A DNA stretch of 64,000 nt. Source: Frigidibacter sp037095735. Its GTDB lineage: Bacteria > Pseudomonadota > Alphaproteobacteria > Rhodobacterales > Rhodobacteraceae. Below, in pieces: positions 18,420 through 26,963 of this stretch. How positions within the stretch are numbered: position 1 is the stretch's first letter; every line of letters starts with the position of its first letter. The stretch spans positions 62,001 through 126,000 of the forward strand of contig NZ_JBAWKD010000003.1 in the NCBI RefSeq assembly GCF_037095735.1, in the 5' to 3' direction. Both the position numbers and the translations under genes were made by a program. The notes below the pieces were generated by a model that ran no database searches, was not told where the DNA came from, and was given only the letters and a program-made list of their open reading frames with translations.

Positions 18420-19526
18420 ATGGATCGTCGTTCATTCCTGACGAAGGCTTCGATCGGTGGCGCCGGCGTGGCCGCGGCCTCGGTGCTCGCGGCGCCCGCG
18501 ATCGCGCAGGCGAACCCGAAGGTCACCTGGCGCCTGACCTCGTCGTTCCCGAAATCGCTCGACACGATCTACGGCGGTGCGGACACGCTGTCGAAATACA
18601 TCTCCGAAGCCACCGACGGCAATTTCCAGATCCAGGTCTTCGCCGCTGGCGAGATCGTTCCCGGTCTGCAGGCTGCCGACGCGGTGAGCCAGGGCACGGT
18701 CGAGGCCTGCCACACCGTCGCCTACTACTTCTGGGGCAAGGATCCGACCTACGCGCTGGGCGCGGCAGTCCCCTTCTCGCTCTCGGCGCGCGGCAAGTCG
18801 GCCTGGGACTACCACGGCGGCGGCATCGATCTGTACAATGAGTTCCTGGCGACCCAGGGCCTGTTCGGCCTGCCGGGCGGCAACACCGGCGTGCAGATGG
18901 GTGGCTGGTTCCGCAAGGAGATCAACACCGTCGCCGACATGAAGGGCCTGAAGATGCGGGTCGGCGGCTTTGCCGGCAAGGTGATGGAGAAGCTCGGCGT
19001 CGTGCCGCAGCAGATCGCCGGCGGCGACATCTATCCGTCGCTGGAAAAGGGCACCATCGACGCCGCGGAATGGGTCGGCCCCTATGACGACGAGAAGCTC
19101 GGCTTCTTCAAGGTCGCGCCCTACTACTACTACCCCGGCTGGTGGGAAGGCGGCCCGACCGTCCACTTCTTCTTCAACAAGGCGAAGTACGACGAGCTGC
19201 CGAAGGGCTATCAGGCGCTGCTGCGCACCGCCGCCCAGGCGACCGACCACGACATGCTGTCGAAGTACGACTACAAGAACCCGGCCGCGATCAAGTCGCT
19301 GGTGGCCCAGGGCACCCAGCTGCGTCCGTTCTCGCCCGAGATCCTGAGCGCCTGCTTCGACGCGGCGAACGAGGTCTATGCCGAGATGGAAGCCTCGAAC
19401 GCGAACTTCAAGAAGATCTGGGACTCGATCAAGGCGTTCCGCTCGGAGAACTACACCTGGGCGCAGATCGCCGAGTACAACTATGACACCTTCATGATGG
19501 TGCAGCAGAACGCCGGCAAGCTCTGA
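18420..19526 (+). CDS. takP: TRAP transporter solute-binding protein, alpha-keto acid type
   Basis: A periplasmic binding protein of 368 residues. The start at ATG 18420 has GGGAGGG 9 bases upstream, and the Tat-type signal MDRRSFLTKASIGGAGVAA ends APAIAQ. The mature sequence is very close, as I recall it, to TakP of Rhodobacter sphaeroides, which binds pyruvate and other 2-oxo acids with a cation. The conserved Arg is in KGLKMRVGGFAGKVMEKLG; EWVGPYDDEKLGF and PYYYYPGWWEGGPTVHF are subfamily hallmarks. Codon use is strongly biased, as in highly expressed genes. The membrane subunits (DctQ- and DctM-type) are not adjacent, so it is an orphan here. Confidence 0.88.
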   Translation: MDRRSFLTKASIGGAGVAAASVLAAPAIAQANPKVTWRLTSSFPKSLDTIYGGADTLSKYISEATDGNFQIQVFAAGEIVPGLQAADAVSQGTVEACHTVAYYFWGKDPTYALGAAVPFSLSARGKSAWDYHGGGIDLYNEFLATQGLFGLPGGNTGVQMGGWFRKEINTVADMKGLKMRVGGFAGKVMEKLGVVPQQIAGGDIYPSLEKGTIDAAEWVGPYDDEKLGFFKVAPYYYYPGWWEGGPTVHFFFNKAKYDELPKGYQALLRTAAQATDHDMLSKYDYKNPAAIKSLVAQGTQLRPFSPEILSACFDAANEVYAEMEASNANFKKIWDSIKAFRSENYTWAQIAEYNYDTFMMVQQNAGKL

Positions 19527-19555
19527 GTTTTCTGCCTCATCGCTGACCGATCCGT

Positions 19556-19594
19556 CCGACCCCGGCGCACCCGCGCCGGGGTCGGCGCTTTTTT
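19556..19594 (+). terminator. Intrinsic terminator after takP
   Basis: CCGACCCCGGCGC (19556-19568) pairs perfectly with GCGCCGGGGTCGG (19573-19585) and is followed by GCGCTTTTTT. A very stable 13-pair stem, in keeping with a highly expressed monocistronic gene. Confidence 0.93.
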
Positions 19595-19750
19595 GCTGGA
19601 ACCGAACCTTGGGTTGAACGGTTTTCCGCCGAGGTGGTCAGGACGTGGCTGCGGTGCGGCGTCCCGGCTGGTAGGATTTCGGAAAGTGGACGCCGGAACC
19701 GGCGCGAGGCTGCGTAGAACTTCCGTCCGGTCCTGCGAAAGGTCAGTGGA

Positions 19751-20914
19751 ATGAAGGAAGACATCGGCGTCGGGGACCAGCTTTTCAGCGCCGACTGGGA
19801 AGACCGCCTTGCGGCGGCACGGGTCGCACGGGCCCGGGCGATGGACGGCAAGCCGCCGGCCCCGCCCCTGCGCGCGCGTCCATCCGCGGAGGCTGCAGAC
19901 GAGGCAGCACCGACCCGCACCCCGCCCGGCGCCCTGAACATCGCGCCGCTTGGGTGCCCGGGGGTGGGTCGCGCAGGTCCGGCGCTGGCCACTGCCGCCC
20001 CGCCGTCTGCCCCTGCCGCCGCCGCGATCGATCGGCAGGCCGCGCGTCAGGCCGCAGCCCGCAACGTCGATGAGGCGCGGCTGGCCAAGCTGCGCAGCGC
20101 CCTGCGCGCCGATGCGCCGGTTGCCGCGCCGACAGAGCCCGCGCGCCCGCCTGCCGTGGCCGATCCTGCCGGCGCTGCGTCGACGACGGAACCGTCGCGA
20201 CCCGATCCCGCCGCCATCGAGCCGACCGCCGACGCGCAGGATGCGCCGTTCGACCCGCTGGCAGGTGCCGCCCCGGCCCCGGCTCTGGGGCCCGCGCCGC
20301 CGCGCTATGGCGATGCCGAGCCGCGCCCGGCACGGGCCCCTGTCCGCCGTCCGGCGCTGCGTCGCGACATGGTCGGCTTCGCGCTGGCCTGCCTGGTCGG
20401 GCTGTCGGTCGGCATCGCGGCGACGGCCTGGATCTTCGGAGGCGGCGACACCGCCCCGGCCGAGGCGAACGCGGTGCGCGCTTTGCCGGTGACTGAGGGC
20501 ACGGCCGAGGCGCCGCGCCCCGGGGATCCGCCGGCAAGCACGGGGGTGTTCCCGCGGTTGGCGACGGCGCCGCGCGATGCGGCCGGTTTCCCGGTGCCCC
20601 GTCACGCCGACCCGTTCGAGTTCGCCGAGGGCGGGCCCGAGGCGGCGCGCGGCCTGTCGCCGGACCTGTTCCTTGCGGCGATGAGCGACAGCGGCAGCCC
20701 CGCGCAGCTGGCGCTGCTGCACCCCTTGGCAGATGTCACCACGCCCCTGCCGATCAAGGCGGCCTCGCCGCCGCCGTTGCGCCCGACGCCCGAGCAGATC
20801 CGCGCCGCGCAGGCGGCACGGGCGCAGGCGCAGGCCAGCTATCGGCGCGCGCAGGAACCCTCGCTTGAACGGGCGGTGCGGGCGGCGCTGCGCTTCCTGC
20901 GCACAGGAGGCTGA
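19751..20914 (+). CDS. Ala/Pro-rich single-span membrane protein, function unknown
   Basis: A 387-residue protein of low complexity. Residues 1-205 are Ala/Pro/Arg-rich and probably disordered and cytoplasmic. One membrane span lies near residues 214-234 (MVGFALACLVGLSVGIAATAW). The rest would be periplasmic, ending in an Ala/Gln/Arg-rich segment. No catalytic motif is visible. Third-position GC is high and codon use matches the neighbours, supporting a real gene, but low complexity makes both start and function uncertain. It stands alone between takP and the thiE-like gene. Confidence 0.6.
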   Translation: MKEDIGVGDQLFSADWEDRLAAARVARARAMDGKPPAPPLRARPSAEAADEAAPTRTPPGALNIAPLGCPGVGRAGPALATAAPPSAPAAAAIDRQAARQAAARNVDEARLAKLRSALRADAPVAAPTEPARPPAVADPAGAASTTEPSRPDPAAIEPTADAQDAPFDPLAGAAPAPALGPAPPRYGDAEPRPARAPVRRPALRRDMVGFALACLVGLSVGIAATAWIFGGGDTAPAEANAVRALPVTEGTAEAPRPGDPPASTGVFPRLATAPRDAAGFPVPRHADPFEFAEGGPEAARGLSPDLFLAAMSDSGSPAQLALLHPLADVTTPLPIKAASPPPLRPTPEQIRAAQAARAQAQASYRRAQEPSLERAVRAALRFLRTGG

Positions 20915-21024
20915 ACCGGGGACTGACCGGCGCGGCATGGGGCTGGAAAGGGCCGGGCCGGGAAGATGGTGGCCAAGGCCGCGGATCTGGGCTATGGAGC
21001 CGCGATCCCAGCACTGGACCCGAC

Positions 21025-21645
21025 ATGGCCTCCGAAGACCGCCCGCAGATCTACCTGATCACCCCGCCCGCCTTCGAGCTGGAGACCTTCCCCGACACGC
21101 TCGCCCGCGTCCTCGACAGCGTCGAGATCGCCTGCCTGCGCCTGAGCCTCGCGACCCGCGACGAGGACCGGCTGCTGCGCGCGGCCGATGCCTGCCGTCT
21201 GGTGGCGCATGAGCGCGACGTGCCGATCGTCATCGACACCCATGTGAAGTTCGTGGAACGGCTGGGCCTTGACGGGGTGCACCTGACCGACGGCGCGCGC
21301 TCGGTCCGCACCGCCCGCAAGGAGCTGGGCGAGGATGCGATCGTCGGGGCCTATTGCGCCGCCTCGCGCCACGACGGGATGACCGCCGGAGAGCTGGGCG
21401 CCGATTACGTGGCCTTCGGGCCGGCGGGCGCCACCGCCCTAGGCACCGGCACCCGCGCCGAGCTCGAGCTGTTCGCCTGGTGGTCCGAGATGATCGAGGT
21501 GCCGGTGGTGGCCGAGGGCGCGCTGGACGCCGCGACGCTGGCCGAACTGGCCGGGGTCACCGATTTCGTCGGCATCGGCGAAGAGATCTGGGCCGCGGCC
21601 GATCCGGTGGCGGCGCTGAAGGCGCTGGAAGCCGCGCTTGGCTGA
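21025..21645 (+). CDS. thiE: Thiamine phosphate synthase-like protein
   Basis: A 206-residue TIM barrel of the ThiE/TenI family, joining HMP pyrophosphate and thiazole phosphate to thiamine phosphate. QIYLITPPAFE opens the barrel. DGVHLTDGARSVRTARKELG is the family's GVHLGQ-D-like strand; GADYVAFGPAGATALGTGTRA and FVGIGEEIWAA cover the phosphate-binding loops. Several canonical ThiE residues are altered (LTDGA for LGQED, AFGPAGAT for GPIFPT), so it may be a TenI-like or divergent enzyme. No other thiamine gene and no TPP riboswitch is visible nearby. Confidence 0.72.
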   Translation: MASEDRPQIYLITPPAFELETFPDTLARVLDSVEIACLRLSLATRDEDRLLRAADACRLVAHERDVPIVIDTHVKFVERLGLDGVHLTDGARSVRTARKELGEDAIVGAYCAASRHDGMTAGELGADYVAFGPAGATALGTGTRAELELFAWWSEMIEVPVVAEGALDAATLAELAGVTDFVGIGEEIWAAADPVAALKALEAALG

Positions 21646-21705
21646 GCCCGGCGCCTGCGCGGCGCGCGGCGGCCGGGCGCGGCGCAGGGCACCGGTCTGG
21701 CCGCC

Positions 21706-22425
21706 TCAGGCGACCAGCAGCCGGGCTTCGTGGCGTTTGAGGCCGCGGCGCGCCGCCGGATAGACTTCTGCCGCGGGGCGCTCTGCCAGTTCCGGGAAGA
21801 TCGCGAGGATCTCGTCGCGCTGTGCGGCATCCATCGCCTCGGCCACCCAGTCGCCCGGCTGGAAGCTTTCCGACCAGACGCCATCGACCATGATCACCTG
21901 ATGACGCTCGAACATCAGGTGCAGGTAGGTCACCGCCAGCACCGGCTGACGCTCGACCCCGGGCAGCGCGGTCAGATGGCGCGCGGCGACCAGAACCTCG
22001 GGCTCGCCGAAGAGGCGGTCGGCGCGGTCGCCGGTGCACAGCATCCGGTGCTGAGGGCTGACCACGATGTCATTGGCGGGAAGTCCGTCGCCAAGGCTGC
22101 CGGCGGCGAAGCGGATCGGCATCAGGTCCGGCGTCGCCCCCAGCCGGTCGGGGCCAAGGAAGTTCTGCCCGATCCAGACCAGCGGCTGCAGCCCGTCGTC
22201 GCGGGTCGCGACCCGGTCGCCGGGGCGCAGCGCCTCGATCGGCAGGGTTCCGCGGCCGGTGGTGACCAGCGAGCCGGGCGTGAAGCAGGGCACCGGGCAG
22301 CCGCCGTCGCCGGGGCCGCGCGCCAGCGCCTGCGGGGTGATGCGGCCGGCCTGATCGCGCCAGCCCTCGCCATCCCAGAAACGCGCACCGTCCCACCAGC
22401 GGCCAGAGAAGAAGCGCAGGGTCAT
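21706..22425 (-). CDS. Hint-domain (hedgehog/intein) protein
   Basis: A 239-residue protein. The start at ATG 22423-22425 has GGGAGG 5 bases upstream. Residues 1-45 are a short Trp-rich leader (FFSGRWWDGARFWDGEGW). The Hint module begins at the Cys of CFTPGSLVTTGRGTLPIEAL near residue 50 and includes LRPGDRVATRDDG and IVVSPQHRMLC. Rhodobacteraceae encode many such stand-alone Hint_2 proteins; most have calcium-binding repeats upstream, which this one lacks. Self-cleavage at the first Cys is possible, but no C-extein Asn-Cys junction is seen, so splicing is not expected. Biological role is unknown. Confidence 0.85.
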   Translation of the reverse strand: MTLRFFSGRWWDGARFWDGEGWRDQAGRITPQALARGPGDGGCPVPCFTPGSLVTTGRGTLPIEALRPGDRVATRDDGLQPLVWIGQNFLGPDRLGATPDLMPIRFAAGSLGDGLPANDIVVSPQHRMLCTGDRADRLFGEPEVLVAARHLTALPGVERQPVLAVTYLHLMFERHQVIMVDGVWSESFQPGDWVAEAMDAAQRDEILAIFPELAERPAAEVYPAARRGLKRHEARLLVA

Positions 22426-22675
22426 CTCGACCTCCCTTTCCGGTTGTGTCCGGACATGCAGACGGCACGACGGCATGGCGGGCCTGACCCGGATGGTGGA
22501 CCTGACACCCGCCTTGGGGAAGGGAAACAGTCTGTTGAAACAGAGATTTGGCGCGGATCGGCCGATCTCCGCGCGTGGTGTCGGAATTAGCGCCCGGCAA
22601 TTGTGCGGAGTGCAATGGGTTTCGCGTTCCGCGATGCCGGCGCCGCGCGCGGGGGGCGATTCCCGCGGCGTCCCG

Positions 22676-22957
22676 TCAGTTGCGGCGGCGGCGTCCCATG
22701 GCACCCCCGCGCCGCGCCCCGGCCGCTGCGGCGACCGGCGCCTCGGCCGCAAGCAGCGCCGACATCGGGTGACCGGCCTCTGCCTCGCCGTGGCGGGCAA
22801 GCAGCCGTGCCATCGCCGCGCCGGCGTCGGTGCCCGCCGGCAGCGACAGCGCCCAGTCGAGGAAGATCGACCGGCATTCGGCCTCGCCGATGTGCTCGAT
22901 GCGGTAGCTTTCGCGGATCAGCCCCTTCGGGTCGTCCCGGTCGGCCGGTTCAGCCAT
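22676..22957 (-). CDS. Small conserved hypothetical protein downstream of glnE
   Basis: A 93-residue protein opening MAEPADRDDPKGLIRESYRI. Its ATG overlaps the glnE stop region, with GGGGGAGG 6 bases before it, so it is translationally coupled to glnE. Central residues (EHIGEAECRSIFLDWALSLP, then AMARLLARHG) look helical and well conserved in style. The tail is Ala-rich and ends RRRRN. I recall similar short proteins after glnE in Rhodobacterales, but no function is known. Confidence 0.75.
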   Translation of the reverse strand: MAEPADRDDPKGLIRESYRIEHIGEAECRSIFLDWALSLPAGTDAGAAMARLLARHGEAEAGHPMSALLAAEAPVAAAAGARRGGAMGRRRRN

Positions 22958-25754
22958 CTGCATCCTCCCCCGTGCCAAGGCGCCGCTCGATGATCGCCGC
23001 CGCCTCTGCCGCCCGAGAAGACAGCGCCTCGGTCAGTTCCGCAAGATCCTGCGTGCCCGTCTCGCGCAGAAGGACGGCGCGGGCGCCCTCGCCGGCCTCG
23101 GCGGGTTCGATCCGCTCGCCCGCGACAAGACGCGTCGCGGCACGGAACTGCCATTGCAGCCGCGCGGCGGCCAGCAGCGCGGCCTCTTCCCCCGCGTCGA
23201 TCAGCCCGGCCCGCCGTCCGGCGCGCAACTGGCCCGCAAGGCTGCGCGCGGGATCGCCGGTGCGCAGCGCCAGCGACTGGGCGAACAGCTCGATGTCCTG
23301 CAGCCGCCCGGCGCCCGATTTCACGTCGGGTCCGTCGCGACCGCGCACCGCGAAGATCCGGGCACGCATGTCCTGCACGTCCTGCGCGATGGCCGGGTTG
23401 GCCGACTTCTCGGTCAGGATCCGGCGGCGGATCGCCTCGAAGGCGGCGGCCAGCGGCGGCGGGCCGGCGATCACCTTGGCGCGGGTCAGGGCCAGATGCT
23501 CCCAGGTCCAGGCCTCGGTCAGCTGATAGCTTTCGAAGGACGCGATCGAGGTCGCGACCGGCCCCTGCCGCCCCGAGGGGCGCAGGCGCATGTCGACCTC
23601 GTAGAGCCGCCCCCGCGGCATCATCGCGGAGAGTGCCGTGACAAGGCCCTGCGTGAGCCGCGCGTAATAGGCGCGGGCGGCCAGAGGCTTCGGCCCCGCC
23701 GAGGCCTCGACCCCGGCCGCGTCGTAGATCACGATCAGGTCGAGGTCCGAGGCGGAATTGAGCCGCCCGATCCCGAGGCTGCCCATGCCCACCACCGCCG
23801 CGCCAAGGCCCGGCGGCGGCCCGTGGCGGCGGGCGATCTCGGCGGTGACGCGCGGCCAGAGCGCGTTCAGCACCGCCGCCGCCAGATCGGCATATTGCAC
23901 GCCCGCCTCGTCGCAGCCGATCAGGCCGCGCAGGTGGTGGACGCCGATCCGGAAATGCCACTCGCGCTGCCAGACGCGGGCCTGATCCAGCGCCGCCTCG
24001 TAATCCGCGACCGGCGCGATCAGCGAGGCGAGGTCCGAGGCCAGCGCCGCCTGCCCCGGCCAGGGCGCGAAGAAGCCGCCGCCGATCACCGCGTCGAGCA
24101 CGGCCGAATGGCGCGACAGATACTGCGCCAGCGTCGGCGCGGTGGCGCAGATGTCGACGATCAGGTCGACCAGCGAGGGGTTCGCCACGAACATCGAAAA
24201 GAGCTGCACCCCCGCCGGCAGCCCGGCAAGGAAGCCGTCAAACTGGCGCAGCGCCTCGGCCGGGTCGGCGGCGCGGCCCATGCGCGACAGCAGGTCCGGC
24301 TCGATCCGGCGGAACATGTCGCGCGCCCGCTCCGAGCGCAGCGCGGGATAGGAGGGCCAGCGGCGGGTGATCTCTGCCGCGCCCGCGGGGACCGGGCCCG
24401 AGGCCTCGGGGCGCGCGGGTTCGGGGGCGAAGAAGGCGTCGATCAGCCCCTCGACCCGGCGCAGGCGGTCGAGGATCTGCGCCCGCCACTGGCCGGTATC
24501 GGCCTCGCCGGACAGCCGTGCCAGCCGGTCGAAGGCCTCTGGCGCGTGGGGCAGCGAATGGGTCTGCGCGTCGCCCACCATCTGCAGGCGGTGCTCGGTC
24601 TCGCGGTGGGCACGGTAGTGGTCGGAAAGCTCGGTCGCGACCTCGCGCGGGATCCAGCCGCGCCCCGCCAGCGCATTGAGGCCGCCCAGCGTCGTGCGGT
24701 CGCGAAGGCCCGGATCGCGGCCGCCGGCGATCAGCTGGCGGGTCTGGGTGAAGAACTCGATCTCGCGGATGCCGCCGCGGCCGAGCTTCATGTTGTGATC
24801 CTCGAGCACCAGGGGCCCGCCGAGCCCCTTGTGATCGCGGATCTTCAGCCGAAGGTCGTGGATGTCACGGATCGCCGCGAAGTCGAGGTGCCGGCGCCAG
24901 ACGAAGGGTTTCAGCCGGTCGAGGAAGCGCTCGCCCGCCGCCAGATCGCCGCCGCAGGGGCGCGCCTTGATATAGGCCGCGCGCTCCCAGCTGCGGCCCT
25001 CGGCCTCGTAATACTGTTCGGCCGCGCCGCAGGCGATGACGACCGGGGTGACGGCGGCATCGGGCCGCAGGCGCAGGTCGGTGCGGAAGACATAGCCGCC
25101 TGCCGTCACGTCCGACAGCCATCCGGTCAGCTTGCGCACCACGCGGATGAAGGCCGCCCGCGCCTCGGGCCGGTCGGCGGGGTCGTAACGGTCGTCGTCG
25201 TAGAGGAAGATCAGGTCGATGTCCGAGGAATAGTTCAGCTCGCCCGCGCCCATCTTGCCCATCGCCAGTGCGAAGAGCCCGGCCGGGTCGCCCTCGGCCT
25301 CGCGGGCGATCCCCGGGATCTTGCCGCGGCGGATCTCGGCCGCGACCAAAGTGCGCAGGCTCAGGTCCACCGCCCGGTCGGCCAGCGCGGTCAGCGCGCC
25401 GGTCACGCGTTCCAGCGGCCAGACGCCGCCCAGATCCGCCAGCCCCGCGATCAGCGCCGTGCGCCGCTTGGCCTCGCGCAGCGCCTCGGGCAGCTGCTCG
25501 GCCGCGACGGCGCCAAGCGCGCCCAAGGTGTCGGACAGCGCCTGTTCGGGACTGTCCTGCAGGGCGCCGGCCAGCCAGCCCGCCTCGCGCGCGACGAGCC
25601 CCGCGAGATAGGGCGAGGATCCCGCGGCCCCCGCGACCAGATCGCCGAGCGGCCCGTCGCCAAGGCCCGTGGCCACACGCGCGTCGCGGCCCCGGTCGGG
25701 ATCGAAGGGAAGCGGCATCCGCGTCAGGCGGGCAGAGAAGGAAAACGGTGTCAT
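22950..25754 (-). CDS. glnE: Bifunctional glutamine synthetase adenylyltransferase/deadenylylase
   Basis: Controls glutamine synthetase by adding or removing AMP, in response to PII; 934 residues, normal length. There are two nucleotidyltransferase domains. The N-terminal (deadenylylating) one has GKMGAGELNYSSDIDLIFLY near residue 165; the C-terminal (adenylylating) one has GMGSLGIGRLNSASDLDLIV near residue 665. DVTAGGYVFRTDLRLRP and YEVDMRLRPSGRQGP are the matching downstream motifs. The start at ATG 25752-25754 gives MTPFSFSARLTRMPL; frames continue upstream to 26252 without conservation. A small gene overlaps its 3' end. Confidence 0.97.
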   Translation of the reverse strand: MTPFSFSARLTRMPLPFDPDRGRDARVATGLGDGPLGDLVAGAAGSSPYLAGLVAREAGWLAGALQDSPEQALSDTLGALGAVAAEQLPEALREAKRRTALIAGLADLGGVWPLERVTGALTALADRAVDLSLRTLVAAEIRRGKIPGIAREAEGDPAGLFALAMGKMGAGELNYSSDIDLIFLYDDDRYDPADRPEARAAFIRVVRKLTGWLSDVTAGGYVFRTDLRLRPDAAVTPVVIACGAAEQYYEAEGRSWERAAYIKARPCGGDLAAGERFLDRLKPFVWRRHLDFAAIRDIHDLRLKIRDHKGLGGPLVLEDHNMKLGRGGIREIEFFTQTRQLIAGGRDPGLRDRTTLGGLNALAGRGWIPREVATELSDHYRAHRETEHRLQMVGDAQTHSLPHAPEAFDRLARLSGEADTGQWRAQILDRLRRVEGLIDAFFAPEPARPEASGPVPAGAAEITRRWPSYPALRSERARDMFRRIEPDLLSRMGRAADPAEALRQFDGFLAGLPAGVQLFSMFVANPSLVDLIVDICATAPTLAQYLSRHSAVLDAVIGGGFFAPWPGQAALASDLASLIAPVADYEAALDQARVWQREWHFRIGVHHLRGLIGCDEAGVQYADLAAAVLNALWPRVTAEIARRHGPPPGLGAAVVGMGSLGIGRLNSASDLDLIVIYDAAGVEASAGPKPLAARAYYARLTQGLVTALSAMMPRGRLYEVDMRLRPSGRQGPVATSIASFESYQLTEAWTWEHLALTRAKVIAGPPPLAAAFEAIRRRILTEKSANPAIAQDVQDMRARIFAVRGRDGPDVKSGAGRLQDIELFAQSLALRTGDPARSLAGQLRAGRRAGLIDAGEEAALLAAARLQWQFRAATRLVAGERIEPAEAGEGARAVLLRETGTQDLAELTEALSSRAAEAAAIIERRLGTGEDADG

Positions 25755-25850
25755 GGCGTGACGATATCCCGGCCCGCGGGGCACGGCCATCGCGACTTGC
25801 GGCGGCGGCGCGGATCGTGACACTCGGCCCCGAACAGCAGGGAGCGGGAC

Positions 25851-26327
25851 ATGAGCAAAAGCCTGAAGCGGGTCGAGACGGCGCTGGAAGCCGCGGGGCT
25901 GGCGGTCGAGATCCTCGAGTTTCCCGAAAGCACCCGCACCGCGCAGCAGGCCGCCGATGCCGCGGGCTGCGAGATCGACCAGATCGCGAAGTCGATCATC
26001 TTCCGCGGGCAGGACAGCGGCCGGGTGATCCTGTTCGTGACCGCCGGCGGCAACCGCGTCTGCCCCGAGCGCGCGACCGCGATCGCCGGCGAGCCCCTGG
26101 GCAAGGCCGATGCCGCCGAGATCCGCGCCGCCACCGGCTTCGCCATCGGCGGCGTCGCGCCATTTGGGCACCTGACGCCCTGCCCCAGCTACCTCGATCC
26201 GCGGCTGATGGCCTTCGAGCGCGTCTGGGCCGCCGCCGGCACGCCGCGCCACATCTTCGCCATCGCCCCCGCGGCGCTGCAGCAGGCCTCGGGCGCGGTT
26301 CTCGCCGATTTCACCCTGCCGGGATGA
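25851..26327 (+). CDS. YbaK/ProX-type aminoacyl-tRNA deacylase
   Basis: A 158-residue editing-domain protein that clears mischarged tRNA (Cys-tRNA-Pro or Ala-tRNA-Pro in known members). The catalytic-type Lys is in IAKSIIFRGQDS near residue 46, and the conserved GFAIGGVAPFGH is near residue 100. PSYLDPRLMAFERVWAAAGTPRHIF is typical of this family. It stands alone, starting about 97 bases from the divergent glnE start, with GGAGCGGGAC before the ATG. The exact substrate (YbaK, ProXp-ala or another subgroup) cannot be assigned by eye. Confidence 0.88.
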   Translation: MSKSLKRVETALEAAGLAVEILEFPESTRTAQQAADAAGCEIDQIAKSIIFRGQDSGRVILFVTAGGNRVCPERATAIAGEPLGKADAAEIRAATGFAIGGVAPFGHLTPCPSYLDPRLMAFERVWAAAGTPRHIFAIAPAALQQASGAVLADFTLPG

Positions 26328-26341
26328 CCCCCGGAGGGTCC

Positions 26342-26360
26342 ATGTGAAAACATTTCACAT
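26342..26360. promoter_or_regulatory. Palindromic operator 1 (ATGTGAA-N5-TTCACAT)
   Basis: A perfect 7+7 inverted repeat with spacer AACAT. It lies just before TTGATC (26367-26372), a plausible minus-35. A second copy with the same arms is 58 bases downstream. Confidence 0.75.
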
Positions 26361-26398
26361 AGCCTCTTGATCGCTGCGCCGGGTTGGCCATATTCGAT

Positions 26399-26419
26399 CA
26401 TGTGAACACGCTTCACATG
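26399..26419. promoter_or_regulatory. Palindromic operator 2 (CATGTGAA-N5-TTCACATG)
   Basis: A perfect 8+8 inverted repeat with spacer CACGC. It would overlap the transcription start if TTGATC/TATTCG is the promoter, 28 bases before the DUF2852 ATG. Two sites flanking a promoter suggest a repressor. Confidence 0.75.
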
Positions 26420-26446
26420 ACGCAACCGACCACCCGGAGGACCCTG

Positions 26447-26893
26447 ATGACCACCCCGACCCTCGCCCAGACCGGAGCCTATGCCGGCCCGCTGTCCTGG
26501 CTTCGGCGAGCGGAGGGCTGGCTCGACGATCGCGGCAGACCTGCCTGGATCGCGGCCATGATCCTCGGCTTCGTCTTCTGCTGGCCCGCCGGGCTGGCCC
26601 TTCTTGGCTACATGATCTGGAGCAAACGCATGTTCGGCTGTTCGCGCCGCCGCGAAGGCGGCTTCTCGAAATCCTTCGCCCCCACGCGCTTCCGCTCGTC
26701 GGGCAACAGCGCCTTCGACGCCTACAAGGCCGACACGATCGACCGGCTCGAGCGCGAGCAGGAAGAGTTCGAGGGCTTCCTGCGCCGCCTGCGCGAGAGC
26801 AAGGACAAGGCCGAGTTCGACCAGTACATGGACGAGCGTGCCCGTGCCGCCCGCGACGAGGGCCAAGCCGAGAGCCAGCCCCCGGCCGCCTGA
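26447..26893 (+). CDS. DUF2852 membrane protein
   Basis: A 148-residue protein of unknown function, conserved in alphaproteobacteria. The start at ATG 26447 has CGGAGGA 7 bases upstream; the frame extends to 26384 but that part crosses the operator. One hydrophobic segment, IAAMILGFVFCWPAGLALLGYMIW (about residues 35-58), is followed by a basic region, then a helix rich in Glu/Arg (DTIDRLEREQEEFEGFLRRLRE) that probably forms a coiled coil facing the cytoplasm. It is preceded by two copies of one palindromic operator, so its expression seems tightly controlled, and followed by a strong terminator. Confidence 0.85.
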   Translation: MTTPTLAQTGAYAGPLSWLRRAEGWLDDRGRPAWIAAMILGFVFCWPAGLALLGYMIWSKRMFGCSRRREGGFSKSFAPTRFRSSGNSAFDAYKADTIDRLEREQEEFEGFLRRLRESKDKAEFDQYMDERARAARDEGQAESQPPAA

Positions 26894-26905
26894 ACCGCGA
26901 CGCTG

Positions 26906-26933
26906 GCCCCCCGGCAGACCCGGGGGGCTTTTT
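26906..26933 (+). terminator. Intrinsic terminator after DUF2852 gene
   Basis: GCCCCCCGG (26906-26914) pairs with CCGGGGGGC (26920-26928), loop 5 bases, followed by TTTTT. Confidence 0.92.
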
Positions 26934-26963
26934 CCTGCCCTCCCGCATCCCATATAGCGAGCC

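Noticed and set aside
20915..21024. TPP riboswitch before the thiE-like gene
   Set aside because: The 110-base gap has no CTGAGA or other conserved THI-box element.
23154..25820. Long open frame (888 codons) antisense to glnE
   Set aside because: GC-rich third positions create long mirror frames; composition is Arg/Gly/His-rich with no family motif, while glnE on the other strand has all its motifs.
26342..26419. CRP/FNR sites
   Set aside because: TGTGA-TCACA spacing is 7 rather than the 6 of CRP, and FNR needs TTGAT-N4-ATCAA. A different regulator is more likely.
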